A DNA stretch of 64,000 nucleotides from Aphelenchoides besseyi (GCA_024699855.1 JAMPIQ010000003.1:744001-808000); one strand, 5' to 3'. Shown: positions 35,342 through 46,637, counted from the stretch's first letter. The notes: generated by a model from the sequence alone, not told the origin. Numbers and translations are program-made.

Positions 35342-35955
35342 TACAGTGTGTCCCAAAATGCTCGCCAACCGGTCAAACCGCAGTTTGGTCCCGCTGCGAA
35401 AAATTTGCAATTGGCGACGCGCTTGAAGAGGATTTCCGCTCACTTTTGTTCTTTTATCTGCCGTTTACTCGAATTGTGAGGATTTCAAACACTTTCAGGA
35501 GTTGACTCATGTTTTGAACGAATTCAGACGATAAAAAAACCGGTATTTTTATTCTTGCAATTGCGCATGCCCGCCTCATTTCTCCACGCACTTAATCAGC
35601 CGCTTCTCATAAGATTGTGTTTTGGCACATGGCCGGAGTGACCGTCGCAAAAGCGGCAACTCGCAGCGCAATCGGGCACTTTTCTGCGTCGCTGAATTGA
35701 TGCGGGTGAATTTGATGAATTTCGTCTTCCATTTTGTGTTCTGTAGAAAAGGAACCATTAAACAATAGTTGAATGGCGATTACCTTTATTTGCGATGTTT
35801 GGGTTACTTCTGTTCGTTTGACAAACCTAACAAAAAAAGCCGAAAACAACCCAAAACGCTTTTTTGATTTTTTTAAATGAGTCAAATGAAAAAATTTTTG
35901 CAGTGGGACCAAATTGCGGTTTGACCCGTTGGCGAGCATTTTGGGACACACTGTA
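35342..35955. mobile_element. 614-bp non-autonomous DNA transposon with ~59-bp terminal inverted repeats
   Basis: The ends begin CAGTGTGTCCCAAAATGCTC on the left and are its near-perfect inverse on the right for about 59 bp, with TA on both sides (35342-35343, 35954-35955), as for Tc1/mariner-superfamily elements. The interior (reverse strand about 35760-35610) keeps a short frame with F-S-D-A-E-K-C-P-I-A-L-R-V-A-A, which may be the remains of an N-terminal transposase HTH. The catalytic domain is missing, so movement would need a transposase from elsewhere. Confidence 0.85.
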
Positions 35956-35992
35956 CAGGGTGTCCCAGCGAGTTTCATACATTTGAAGGGCT

Positions 35993-37485
35993 TACAGTAC
36001 TGGACAAAAGTTTGGAAGACACCTGTATCTCGCGAATGGCTGAAGGGAACAGGTCGGTTTTTGTACATTAGAGTTTTTATTCGAAGAGCATTTGAATGAA
36101 CATAAAAAAGTTGAAAAAATTTAAGCAATAAAAAAAATTAACAAAAATTGAAAATGGGGGTGGACAAAAGTTTGGAAGACACTTTGTTTTGTTGAGATAT
36201 CTGCGCGCCTCGCTTTTCGCCACGTCCACAAGACGTTTATTCATACAGGAGAACAGGGTCTCAATCGTCTGAGCCTTAAACTTCGGGGCGGCGCAATGGA
36301 TTGCGGTTAGAGGTTCGGGCTTTGTGCGAAATTGGCCATTCTTGTATATTTCGTCTTCCATCAGCTTCCAAACGTTCTCCATCGGATTCAGATCTGGGCC
36401 ACGCGATGGTCAATCGCTCGTAGCTACTTCCTGGTCGAGTAAGAAGTCAGTGCTGACCTTCGCCGTGTGAATTAGTGTCAGGTCTTGTTGCCACGCCCAG
36501 GACCGGCGTCTCATTTGCTTTCGGATCCACAGTAAGAACTTCAAATTGAGATCCGAAAAGTAGTCGACTGCCTTGTAGTGATTGTTGCAGACCTATAACG
36601 GATAAAATTGCCATCAAATGTTGAAGAGATAGACGAAGAATTTACGTTGATCAGCAGTTTTGCGGTTGAACAGATGGCACCGAGGATCATGATTGATCCA
36701 CCGCCCATTTGTCGCTTGTATCGCTTCAAATGAACGTTTTCGGTTCTATACGAACCTGCACTGTCCGGCCCTTCCAGACAAAAGCGCTTTTCGTCGCTGA
36801 AAACCCATGTTGTAAAGTCGGTCCCAGCGATCAAGTGACGTCGTGCAAAGTTGAGACGGTTTAAGCGGCGTGTGCCCGTGAGAGGAAGCCGCTTCTTAAC
36901 AAACTCGTAGAAGACTTCGTCGCAATTCAGCCATTGGCGAATCGTTCGTCGATCGACCTCCATTTCCAAGTTATCCTGGATTGAACGCGAGCTAAGGCGG
37001 CTACCGCCTTGAAGTTCGTTGACTACATGGCGTTTAATACGACGACGAAAGCGCGAATTCACTTTCTTTGGACGACCGAGAGTCTTGCCTGTCTTTCTGC
37101 TCGAATTTTTGAGTACGCGCTCAACACTCGACTTCCAAACTTCAAATTGCTTTGCCGTTCCTCTAATACTTCGTAAAATCGCGTACTGCTCCTTAATTTC
37201 TTTTTTCTTGTCCGAAAGAATATTAAACGACAAAACTAAAAAGTTGAAGAAACCACGCTATCATTACTAAGCACACAAAAACCCCATAAACCGAGTGTCT
37301 TCCAACCTTTTGTCCACCCGATTTTCGAGTTAGGCCAACTTTTCTAGAGTTGGACGTCACGGCCAGCTTTTTTATTGTTCATTCAAATACTCTTTGTCTA
37401 AGACGTTCAATGTACATAAACCGACCTGTTCCCTTCAGCCATTCGCGAGATACAGGTGTCTTCCAAACTTTTGTCCAGTACTGTA
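35993..37485 (-). mobile_element. Tc1-like transposon, copy 1 (reverse orientation)
   Basis: TA dinucleotides (35993-35994, 37484-37485) flank ~75-bp inverted repeats beginning CAGTACTGGACAAAAGTTTG. Each end also has an internal direct copy of the core TGGACAAAAGTTTGGAAGAC about 160 bp inward (36161 on the left; 37297 on the right with one mismatch), the IR/DR arrangement known from Sleeping Beauty-type Tc1 elements. It sits beside the 614-bp element and a short CAGGGTGTCCCA remnant (35955 on). Confidence 0.93.
36077..37233 (-). pseudogene. Tc1-family transposase, copy 1, disrupted
   Basis: The N-terminal part has paired HTH-like regions (G-K-T-L-G-R-P-K-K GRPK motif), then the first catalytic Asp in FSDEKRFCLEG. 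A short intron (about 36593-36645 in this orientation) leads to the second Asp (W-Q-Q-D-L-T-L-I-H-T) and the final Glu in N-P-M-E-N-V-W: a DDE transposase. It is broken by a TGA at 36410-36412, where the family has a conserved Trp just before PSRGPDLNP, and by a one-base deletion near the C-terminus (about 36222). The beginning lacks a clear ATG. Confidence 0.85.
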
Positions 37486-38277
37486 ACACAACGATTGGCT
37501 TACTCTCAAAGTGGATTTCGATTTTTTACAAGTGACTGCATAACTTTGCCTGCTGACGTGCAAAGTTGATAACTCTACTATTTAAATCGAAGTTGCCATT
37601 TCATTTGCTCTTTTAACTAACTACTGGAATTTATCGTAAGATAATTCCTAATGACAATTGTTCGGGAGCGAACAGATTAACAACTCTTTAATTTATTGGC
37701 CCCGAATTACAAGATACAAAAGATAGTCGGGTTGAGGCGGGAAGACGGAGAAATTAAACAACAAGAACCCAAAAAGAGGAGCTCGACGGACGGAGTGCTC
37801 GGCAGAGACAAGCGGCGATAAAAAGTGCAGAATCCAATCGGGATACAGGAGAAATTCAAGCGAGGATTTTTCACAACTGAACAACAATAAACTATAAGCA
37901 AGTTATACGCCAAAAACTAACCAACAAAATGACACCGAACAAACTGCTCGTCGATTTCATGTCCAAGAGCTTTTGATCTTTGAATTACGATATGACCGAA
38001 TTCTGGGTTCAACAACGACATAATTGCTCGTGCAGATGCAGGCACAAAAGTACAACCACTAAGAGCATCGAATTTCCACTGAGGCTCAGGACCAAAACAT
38101 TAATGTGATCCTTAAAGTCGAATGTTTCAACGCTTGTCCAGCCGCGACGCATAAGTTTGAAGACAAATTTAACGTTTATTCGAGGAGAAAATTTCTGACA
38201 AGAGCTTTCTAATCATTAGAACTTTCCAGAGCAATGCAACAGTATGCCCCAGCATTTTTTCGCTTTAATTTTTGATA
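37486..38277. other. Intergenic
   Basis: No gene seen. Reverse frames near 37690-37913 are open but overlap in two phases and lack a domain, so they are not called. Confidence 0.4.
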
Positions 38278-38415
38278 TCAAGCTTCTAATTTTGGAGTGT
38301 ACTGTCCGCGTTTCAAACGTTGTTGTACTGCATCGTTTGAAGAGTAATCGGCGGGCTTCGAAAAATTAGAACCCAACAATGTCGCCAACAAAACAATCAA
38401 AAGAATGAAATTCAT
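38278..38415 (-). CDS. 45-residue prepropeptide-like secreted peptide
   Basis: A short reverse ORF: ATG at 38415, TGA at 38278. It has a strong signal peptide (M-N-F-I-L-L-I-V-L-L-A-T-L-L-G-S-N-F-S), a short acidic spacer (K-P-A-D-Y-S-S-N-D-A-V), a dibasic K-R site after Q-Q-R-L, and a nine-residue C-terminal peptide G-Q-Y-T-P-K-L-E-A. The layout is that of a neuropeptide-like or antimicrobial precursor releasing one small peptide. No Gly amidation site is at the C-terminus. No family match is recognised; small size keeps confidence moderate. Confidence 0.5.
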   Translation of the reverse strand: MNFILLIVLLATLLGSNFSKPADYSSNDAVQQRLKRGQYTPKLEA

Positions 38416-38600
38416 TTGACTTTTAAATCTCAACGCCGAGCTTATTTCCGACCTTTGAACAGATCAACAACACTGCCTATGAAACTTCAACTTGACCAGT
38501 TTATCGAAGAACCAGGAACATTCTAAATTCCAAGTAAGCAATTTTACTCTTAGTGATTACGAATACGATATGTATGTCAGATAATTATGCCTTAAACGAT
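38416..38600. other. Promoter-side interval of the small peptide gene
   Basis: Short interval without open frames. Confidence 0.3.
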
Positions 38601-39110
38601 ACCAATTCTTTAATCAGTGATCTACATGACATCGGAAGCGCACCATAAGAGCTTTGATGTTGTTCAACCCACTTACGATTGGCATGCGGTTTGTTATCGT
38701 AAACTATTCAAACATTGGAGATGTTCAAGATTGTATACGGCAGATTGCTTAACGATCAGAACTTATGATCTATGGATTCGTTTAGAATTTCAAAAACGCT
38801 CATCATAGTAATTTAGATATTCTCTATGGGCGGTGTCAATTACTCGATTCCATCACCAACGCATATAGTCGACATTGGTCTTGACGAAACCCAATGCGTT
38901 CTGTCCTATCCACTTAGCAATAAAAACTATTCACTGGAGGTAGCTTTGAAAGAGTTAATTATCCTCATTGTTATTTCCATTCATGTGCTTGGCAACCCAT
39001 GACTTATGGAGTACTGCATCTGTTCGATATCAAAGGCGGTCGTATTGATTTGCTGAAACAAAGATTGAACAAACAAAATCTTTCACAGGGAAGCCGAGAA
39101 CAGTACAAAA
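38601..39110 (+). pseudogene. Damaged relative of the 12.4-kb propeller-like gene
   Basis: Two or three coding-like blocks in different frames: 38617-38808 (FDVVQPTYDWHAVCYRK), 38827-38935 (THIVDIGLDETQCVLSYPL) and about 38945-39065 (YFHSC...YGVLHLFDIKGGRIDLL). The last block lines up with FTVLNLRTMDIKNW and its preceding Cys/His patch in the 12.4-kb gene. Stops and frame changes between blocks, without good splice sites for all, suggest a decayed copy, although a gene with introns I failed to place is possible. Confidence 0.35.
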
Positions 39111-39942
39111 CACCAAAAAACATAAATTAACTTTATACGCGTGACCTTATCAAATGAATTAAACTGCAAATCCTTCTTGAATATCGATAGTTGATCAAAC
39201 AACACGGATTTCGGTCATTTCCGCGTACTGCAATATGTGTACAGAGATCAACGGGTCCATTTAAATGATGACAAAAAAAGACTAATTTCCTGCAAAACGT
39301 GGAGTCGAAAGTCGTAAATTAGCGGAAACTGATAGCAAACAAGATGAAAATCAGTAATTGAAGCTCAACGCTACAACGATTTCCGTCATTCAATCGCTCG
39401 TTTGTGTGTTGTAAAAAGCAAACAAAGTAAAGAACACCACAAAAACCTTCTATCTTATTGGTTTGAGTAGTGGAGTTAATTTTGCTTTCGAGTTGAAGGG
39501 CTTTGACGCAAATCAAACTTTGTCACCATTTTGTGTTCGATCGTGTAAGTTCTAAAACGAGTCGTGACCACGATACAACCATCGGCTTTTGTTTGCATTA
39601 GAAACCAAATCGTTCGCTTCCGTTTTTTGTCTGATGAACAAAGAGTGTAGAGGTAGAGGAGTGGTGGTTAAATTTGTGTGGTGTTGGAATTCCACGCGGA
39701 CTTTATCTTGCAGGTTGAAAATTACTTTTTCACGTCACACTTGTACTTGTCGTTTTGGTTCGTTAATTAAATTTGACCTGAAAGATTCCTTCGAACGCAA
39801 ATTCGTTTTCGAAGCGATCGTCGACTTTTTCACGCTTCTGAGTTCCTGCAGCGGGTTCTGATTTTCGCGAATCAAAGACCAGATTTAAAAGCCACTCAGG
39901 TTATGAAGCGTATGTTTGATTAACCTTTTCAGTCGTTTTAGA
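39111..39942. other. Intergenic
   Basis: Open stretches on both strands (reverse 39516-39319, forward 39589-39861) lack splice, start or domain support. The right part is the presumed promoter and leader of the nuclear receptor; TTTTCAG at about 39926-39932 precedes its ATG. Confidence 0.4.
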
Positions 39943-41453
39943 ATGGTAGTGACGGCTGAAGACTCGCTAAATGACATCTATTTAACCAAAATCGAGACAA
40001 CCTCGTCAACGGCTTCATCGCCTGTAGATCAGCTTATGACTGAGGACCTATTGGAAAAACAAACAGCGAAACGCAACGTTTTAATCGGTCCAACAGAATG
40101 TGCGGTTTGTGGCGCACCAACTTCGCATTGTCATTACGATGTGCCGTCATGTCACGGATGCAAAGTAGAGTTTCGATTTTGCAAACTGATTCATTTGTCA
40201 ACTTTCAGGCCTTCTTTCGACGAAGCGTTATCAATGGCGGTTACTATGTTTGCGAACACGAATTGGACTGCGAAGTTCGTTCGGGTGTGTTTCGTTGTCG
40301 ATCGTGTCGTTATGATGCGTGTCTGAGAGCGGGCATGAATGTCGCTGGAGTTCGATTACCGAATAATGTCGATTACGAGAAGATCATAAGTCAATATGAG
40401 AAACGAAAAAGGAAGATTGAACAAGAGACGACAGTTCCTGTTAAGGTAAGCCGTCATTGCAAGAGAATGAATTAGTCTGTAGTATATTCCAAGATTTGAA
40501 CAAACTACTGACTCTCGTATTGTCGACGCGTTGAAGTTTATCGAATTGAAGTTTAGTCGCCTACGCTCTTCGACATTCAGCGGGTTTCCTTACTACACTG
40601 ATCATAATGTTGGGAATTTGCTTCAAAAACGATCCGAATTGGGGAATGCCGATAAATACGAGGTAAACTTTTGAAGGCGTTTGTTAACTTTCGATGTTTT
40701 AGACTCTTTGCAAGAGCAAAAATGCTCGTTATTTTGCACGACATTTCTTGCTTGTCGATTTGATTTTGACTGTCGAACAACTGAAGACAATGCCTTTCTT
40801 CTATCAGTTGGATGCATTTGATCAGGAAGCATTGGTTATGCATGTTGTTTTGGTTAACACCGCTCTGTCCGAAGCTTTTTACTCATACAATCAAAATTCT
40901 CGATCGATCATTTACCCAAATCGAGAGACACCGCTATCCGGACGAGCTGAATTGGTTCCAAACGTCAGTCGCAAGTTTCCAGAGTAAGTGACTATAAGCT
41001 CTACGGTCAATTTTGTTTTAAGACTTTTGCCTATTGAGTACGACGTGTTTATAAGACACATCGAAACACTCGCACGTGTCGTACCTGATGTGGAAGACTA
41101 CTGTCTTTTGAAGGCAGTAATTTACAGTCATGCCGGTAACTTTGCGGGTGCAGAGGGTTTAATAAGATTTGAATTTAGAGACTCCCGGTCTATCCGATTA
41201 CGCACGTGAACTTCTGGAACAAAGTCGAGAAATTTACTCGACAGCTTTGCGTCGTCGACTTCAAGTCAAACTTGGAACATTGCCCGGTGCTCAAAAGTAT
41301 GCGAACCTCGTCAATATGATCGAATCGTTCTTTCATTTTGCACAAAAGAAACGCGAACTTTACGTTTTCATTGGCATCCACGAAAAGACGTTTCAGCTCA
41401 GACAACCAAGTCTACTCAATTGGTTTATGTTGCACACATCACGTCCCGAATAG
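39943..41453 (+). CDS. Nuclear hormone receptor (divergent nematode type)
   Basis: The ATG at 39943 precedes a Ser/Thr-rich A/B region. The DNA-binding domain has two C4 zinc fingers: C-A-V-C-G-A ... C-H-G-C-K (first exon to about 40167), continued after an intron by AFFRRSVINGGYYVC ... C ... CRSCRYDACLRAGM. The P-box is C-H-G-C-K-A, unlike the C-E-G-C-K-A of most receptors. Further exons (about 40494-40661, 40701-40983, 41022-41130 and onward) encode a helical ligand-binding domain ending F-M-L-H-T-S-R-P-E. The last two introns, especially between the SHAG block and L-E-T-P-G-L-S-D-Y, are the least certain. It should act as a ligand-regulated nuclear transcription factor; the ligand is unknown. 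Confidence 0.85.
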
Positions 41454-41773
41454 GTTCCCATGGTCTCCACAGACAATTGATATCAACATACATTAGGCCT
41501 TGTTGCTGTTCGATAATTTAATATACCATGTACAAAATTTAACTGACAAAGTGAACCGGCGACTTGCGTTGTTTATTTGAATGTAAAAATATATAGATAT
41601 TGCTAACAAAATCTATTCAATCTTTGTGACAATAAAATGAATTCGATTCGGAAATCATCTCTTAAACGACGATATCAATACCACCAACAGATCACCACTT
41701 CTTAAGTATTTGTGATTAGATTTCGATTCGGAATGTGATGCTTGTTTATTAATAGCAGTTTGTTATAACAAAT
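41454..41773. other. Intergenic, convergent 3' ends
   Basis: Contains AATAAA for the nuclear receptor (about 41631) and the 3' flank of the aspartic-protease homologue. No gene. Confidence 0.5.
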
Positions 41774-43275
41774 TTAAACTTGTCCAGTGGTGACCGGTAC
41801 ACTTGTGAGTTTTTGAACATAGTTTTTGAAGGTAATCGTCGTATCATCAATTGACCATTCAACGCCATAGTTGTACAGGAATGGTGTGCCCAGCGCATAC
41901 GGAGTAGAAAAAGAACTTGTGTATGAAAAAGCGAGAACACATTCTCCCTCTTTTTCAAGTCCCAGATCAACAATATAAGAAGTTGATGGAACACGCAATT
42001 CGACTCCACTAACAGTGAAGACAAAGTCAGGGACTTGGCCTCGATTCGAACAGGAGGTTGTATAAACGCCGACTTCAAAATCATATCCCGGTTCGATAAG
42101 CGAATATATAATGTCGAAAGCTTCCCATGGTACGTAAATCACCGACAATCTAAAATTTCGTGTGTCATTGACTTTCAGCTTCGAACAAACCCAGTATCAA
42201 CTTTGGCCAAATCAACACCTATCTTTTGATCAGCGAGAGCAAACGAATCCAATTTGAAGCTTAACTGTTCGGTTTCTTGGTTAAAAGACAATGAAACAAC
42301 TACGAGTGGATTGGGATCACAAGTTTCTTCGTCTAACTTCGCACCAAAAGTGGTAACAGACCACGCGAACGCGCCATCACTGTCTTCCCTAAGTTTAGAG
42401 CTAATCAATTGCTAATAAAAAAGCTTACTGCCCGGTAGCTTGCGAGATGATTCGTGGATTTTTGGAAGCAGCAAAAAGATTGAAAATTGGCGACGAATTT
42501 GGAGTTACTTTTTCGTCTTTGTATTTTGGGTCCCAGGCGAAGCCAAACGCTCCGGAAATGTCTCCGTTGAATTCCGGGTCATACCTGAAATTGAATGTAG
42601 AAAGATGCTTTTACGATGAAAACAAAGTTCTTTTGTTAATCAAAAGTCAAAGCTTACCATCCCGCATAGATGTCTGTGACAGAACCAAACGTAATGTTCT
42701 CTGGATCAAAGAACGTCACAATGTCAGTATAGGCGTTTCCATAAAGTCCTAAAACGTTTAACCTATCATTTGTGTCCTCTCTTTTTTACCGGCATCTCCT
42801 GATTGCGCATAAAATGGACCGGCTTCAATAGCGGATGAGTCACTGAAACAAATTCGTTGATATCAATTAGATTGTTGGCACTAACGGATCGCTGGCATTG
42901 AATTTTGAAACACCAGCAGCAGCATTTTGGTAGCTAGCATCAAGAACCCACAGCGTATCACTTCCTGATTCAAGAGCAACAAAGAAAAGTTGGTCTAAAA
43001 AAGCAATCTGAAATATCACCAAAATTGATTATCTAACCTGATTCTCCGATGCTTAGGAACGTCGAGATGGGTTCCGCGGGATACGTACTTACGTAGTCCT
43101 TGTGCATTTTGAGGGCTTCAACACGTTTGCGTTGATGGTAAGCTTTCAATTGCGCAGCATTGCGATGATACTTTTTTCCGTAGACTCGACGGGCTTTCAG
43201 GTCTTTAGTACCGGCATTGAACGCTGAAGCAACGACGGTGAGAAGAACTAGAGCAGCAACAAGACTGAACTTCAT
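41774..43275 (-). CDS. Aspartic-protease homologue (pepsin family) with first active-site Asp replaced by Glu
   Basis: The start at 43275 gives a signal peptide (M-K-F-S-L-V-A-A-L-V-L-L-T-V-V-A-S-A) and a basic propeptide (A-R-R-V-Y-G-K-K-Y-H-R). The pepsin fold follows: I-S-T-F-L-S-I-G-E-S|D-Q-L-F-F-V-A-L-E-S-G-S-D-T-L-W-V aligns with the family's F.V..DTGS.NLWV, but the motif is ESG (about 42960). The second motif is intact after splicing (A-K-V-D-T-G-L-S, intron at about 42143-42197), followed by I-Y-V-P-W. About six exons. Without the first Asp, normal pepsin-type catalysis should be lost; Glu is the most conservative replacement, so weak activity cannot be excluded. Binding or inhibitor-titrating roles are inference. 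Confidence 0.85.
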
Positions 43276-44120
43276 TTTGAACAACTAAAGAACAAGGTAA
43301 CGTTGACGGATTGAAGACTACAGGTCGTGGTTTTATACGACGGGAACAAGATACGTCGCACCCTAAAATGACATGATGAAAAATAAAGTCAAGACTAATT
43401 AAAGATGGTTGCTCGTTTATATCAACGATAAACAACTCCCTTCACTTGCCACACCTTCTTATGGCGACCTCCCGATAGCTAAAGAACAAACGGAGCCTAC
43501 AAGTCTAAGTAGAAGTTTTAGTGTAGAAAAAATTCTTATCAGTAAAATCAACATATCGAAAGCATTCAAATATTAATCAGATTCATCAAGTGTGTGGGAG
43601 TAAAAATTGATGTCAACATTCGACTCGTTCGATGCATCAGTTTTTCGAATAACAAGTAAAAGGTCTTAGTTTGCGTCATTGAATTTCGTTGACAGAGTTT
43701 TATGTTTGCTTTCTGACAACATTGAACTCATCAAGTACATTTTGACTTCTTTATAACGTTTTGTGTATTGTAGGTCGCTCTGTTACTCAGTCATCAAAAG
43801 AGAACGGTAATCTTAAGACATCCACTGTATGTTTGCATTTCACGCTTAATCGCACCTTTTCTCAATAAAAATTGATCGATTGTGGAGAAGAAAGACTTCA
43901 GAAAAGATGAAGACTTTCAAGCATGTGAATTAACTTATCTTTCTTCGAACATCAAACTTTTGGAGTGTTCTTGTAGTAGTATCAAGTTCTTTATTAATTT
44001 ATTTTATTAAACTCACATTTAAACAATCTAATTGGCTATAAAAGAGTCAACTAACGGTCCTTGGTTTGAACACTATTTTGTCTACTATAATCTGACTAAA
44101 GCTACAACATTGGCAAATTG
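43276..44120. other. Intergenic
   Basis: No coding evidence; AT-rich. TTTATACGA near 43332 on the left is TATA-like for the reverse-strand gene. Confidence 0.4.
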
Positions 44121-44124
44121 ATCA

Positions 44125-44370
44125 TAATGGACTCCCAGCTCTAGACATATCCAGGTCCGAAACCTACGCGCTCGCTATTCAACTCAATCGATTCAAAAGC
44201 TATCATCAAAAGACGCAAAATGTCGTCGTCGAGAAGTCAACGAACATCAGCAAATGAAAGAGTTCATTTCTCGCAATTTGGATGCAACTTGCGAACTGTT
44301 GCAAGATCTTGCTTCTCAACTCTTTTTCTCTACATTTCATACATTCACTTTATGGAGAATAAACGACATT
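44125..44370 (+). other. ATG-less coding-like block resembling a bZIP tail
   Basis: One frame stays open for about 80 codons and reads as a basic-plus-coiled-coil segment (SKDAKCRRREVNEHQQMKEF, then LDATCELLQDLASQL). Its order, including an N-L-R-A element upstream, resembles the C-terminal part of the reverse-strand gene at 45.9-46.6 kb. There is no start codon before the basic part. It is either an exon of a gene I could not assemble or a relic. Confidence 0.35.
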
Positions 44371-44622
44371 CAATGCTAACTCTATGCTTGCGGTATTCTT
44401 GTTTAGTCGAAGCTCAGTTTCCCAGCGACCTCAATCGAATGATTTCCGTGTCATCATCTTGCTCACTGATTTCATTCTTGAAATAGAGTTCTGTACAAAT
44501 CGTCCACTTGCGATTGCTTTTCATCAGACTGAAAAGCGAAAGAACAATTGAAAACGACGGACAGATTGAAGTGATCGAAATGCTTTCATTTTTTTTCATT
44601 CACTTTTCTGGGCGGTCAACTG

Positions 44623-45813
44623 ATGGGCAAGCTATCGAAGATCGGCGACTTGGTTCCACCGAACACCATCCTTCACGATCGTTTTCTTGTTGTTCGGCGT
44701 TTAGGTATGTCGAGAAACCGAATGCTAACAATTGTTCTTTGAGGACAAGGCTCTTTCGGTCAAGTGTCGGCTGGTCGCGATTTGGCGAGGAAGAAGAATG
44801 TGGTTGCCATCAAAGCGGAAATGCGATTTCGAAACTCCAGAGATGGCGATCCGCGGCGATTGATCATCGAGCAGAAGGTGTTGATTGCTTTGAGAGGAAA
44901 AGTAAGTTCGCAGTTCGAAATGCTGATTGTTCGTTTCAGCGTCACATTCCACTGATATTTGCTTCTGGAAAAACTGAGCATGGAAATCCGTACGTTGTGA
45001 TGTCGCTCTTAGGTCCCACGATGTCTGATTTGCGACTGAAAAGACCCAAACACCGTTTCACTCTGCACACAACGATCTGTGCATCCCAACAGATTCTCTG
45101 CGGTCTTCAGTACTTACATGAAGCGGGATTCATTCGTAAGTTCTTTTTCTTAGTTGTCAATAAACTAGAATTTCAGATCGTGATGTGAAGCCCTGTAACA
45201 CGTGTGTTGGCAATAAAGACCCACGAACTCTGTACATAATCGACTTTGGTTTGTTTTTTCGCCAACCGCTCAACAGAATTTCGAATTTCAGGAATGTGCC
45301 GTCGAATTGTTCTACCGAACGGACAGAAACGTCCGCCTCGAAAGCATCCGCATTTTCGTGGCACCTATCGATACGCGTCGATTCGAATGCATGCAAGATC
45401 GGAATGTGGACCGGCTGATGACATTCAAAGCTGGATCTATTCGATGATCGAGTTGCATCTTCGGGAGTTGCCGTGGTCCAAAGTCGAATGTTTCTATCGA
45501 GTTCACAGCATAAAGAAAGGAACTCAGTTAAGCGTTTTGTGTTCTGGTATGCCCACTCCTTTTCTCGAAAGCTGTCAATACGTGACTCAATTGAAATGGG
45601 ACGATACTCCCGATTACGATCACATCCATTCGCTTTGGCGCTCATGTTTGGATTCACTTGTTGACTACACGAGAAAGTTTGATTGGGAACTAACAGACGG
45701 GTATGTTTCCATTGAACGATTGACAATGAGCTTTTTGTAGTGACACGGATGCGCGCTCGAACTCCGGTTTAATTGAAAAGAATCCGCAGAAACATCAACT
45801 GCCTACAAAATGA
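44623..45813 (+). CDS. TTBK/CK1-like protein kinase, motifs intact
   Basis: The ATG at 44623 starts M-G-K-L-S-K-I-G-D-L-V. Exons at about 44623-44703, 44742-44900, 44940-45135, 45178-45252, 45293-45701 and 45742-45813 join in frame. The kinase is complete: glycine loop G-Q-G-S-F-G-Q-V, V-A-I-K-A-E with the ATP Lys, hinge Y-V-V-M-S-L-L-G-P-T-M-S-D-L-R, catalytic H-R-D-V-K-P-C-N (split by an intron), DFG split at 45252, and F-R-G-T-Y-R-Y-A-S, the TTBK/CK1 activation segment. D-D-I-Q-S-W-I-Y matches the family's helix F region. At about 330 residues it fits nematode TTBK-like kinases. It should be active, unlike its relative at 9.2-10.7 kb. AATAAA at about 45820. Confidence 0.9.
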
Positions 45814-45895
45814 ATGTTCTCAATAAACTACTGACAAGCATTGAAACAACTGGGTTTATTGAAATCTAAAAAAATAACAAACGAATCATCGCAAA

Positions 45896-46637
45896 TCAAA
45901 AGGTTTGTTGCTTTGTGCTGATGAAGAGCAAAAGTAGAGTTTGGTAGAGATAGTTCCGGAAAGTTTCGATTTCGCTGTTCAGTTCCACGATCTTGTTGCT
46001 CAGGCTTTCCAACTTCACTTTGTGCTGTTCACAGCATTTGCGTTGATACACTTGTTTCTTTTTGACTTCTCTATCGATTGGAGCTCTCAAGTTCTTTGAT
46101 CTGAAAACTGAAAGCAATGAACTCGATTACAACAAAATGACTTGCATTGTTTTCCTCTGCGCTCGCATGTTGCGGTTCTTTGGTTCAACGGGCAATTTAA
46201 CTGCTGGATCTGATGGAGGAGTTGTTGGAAGGTTCACAGATTCATCGGAAGTGGACGAAGACAAAGGCAACTCGGTCGATAGAAGTCGTGAGTTTTGTTG
46301 GCAGAGTTGAGCAAAAGTGTCTTGCTCGGTCTGCGATAGTGAGCGGAGGATTCGAGTCAAATAAGCGGTATCGTCGGTGTTAAGCGAAAAGCTAAAATTC
46401 CAAGAAACAAAAGAGAAGTGAATGGTAAACTTACCTTTGTGCACTCAGCTCATTTTCCGTGTGTTTCAGAATTCTCGGATCTTTGCTGTTCACGGGTTTC
46501 ATTGATTGCTGGAAACGGAGAAAGTAATCCGACGGTTGGATTCGTGAGACTGGTTTACTTTGAACCGTAGGAGCGACTTCTGGAGGAAGCGAACTTGGAA
46601 GTCGCGGAGTTCGTATAGTCAATGGAACCTTGAACAT
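45896..46637 (-). CDS. Putative bZIP-like nuclear protein, last-exon frame uncertain
   Basis: The ATG at 46637 (M-F-K-V-P-L-T-I-R-T-P-R) opens a Pro/Ser-rich N-terminus; a second exon (about 46393-46147) has a TPPSDPAVKLP stretch and a basic K-N-R-N-M-R-A-Q-R-K-T-M. The final exon contains a basic/coiled-coil frame (REVKKKQVYQRKCCEQHKVK, then Leu-spaced L-E-S-L-S-N-K-I-V-E-L), a plausible but atypical bZIP. The only splice sites I can see join exon 2 to a different frame, which stops after a short helix. So this may be a truncated product, an unusual splice, or a frame-damaged gene. Confidence 0.45.
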
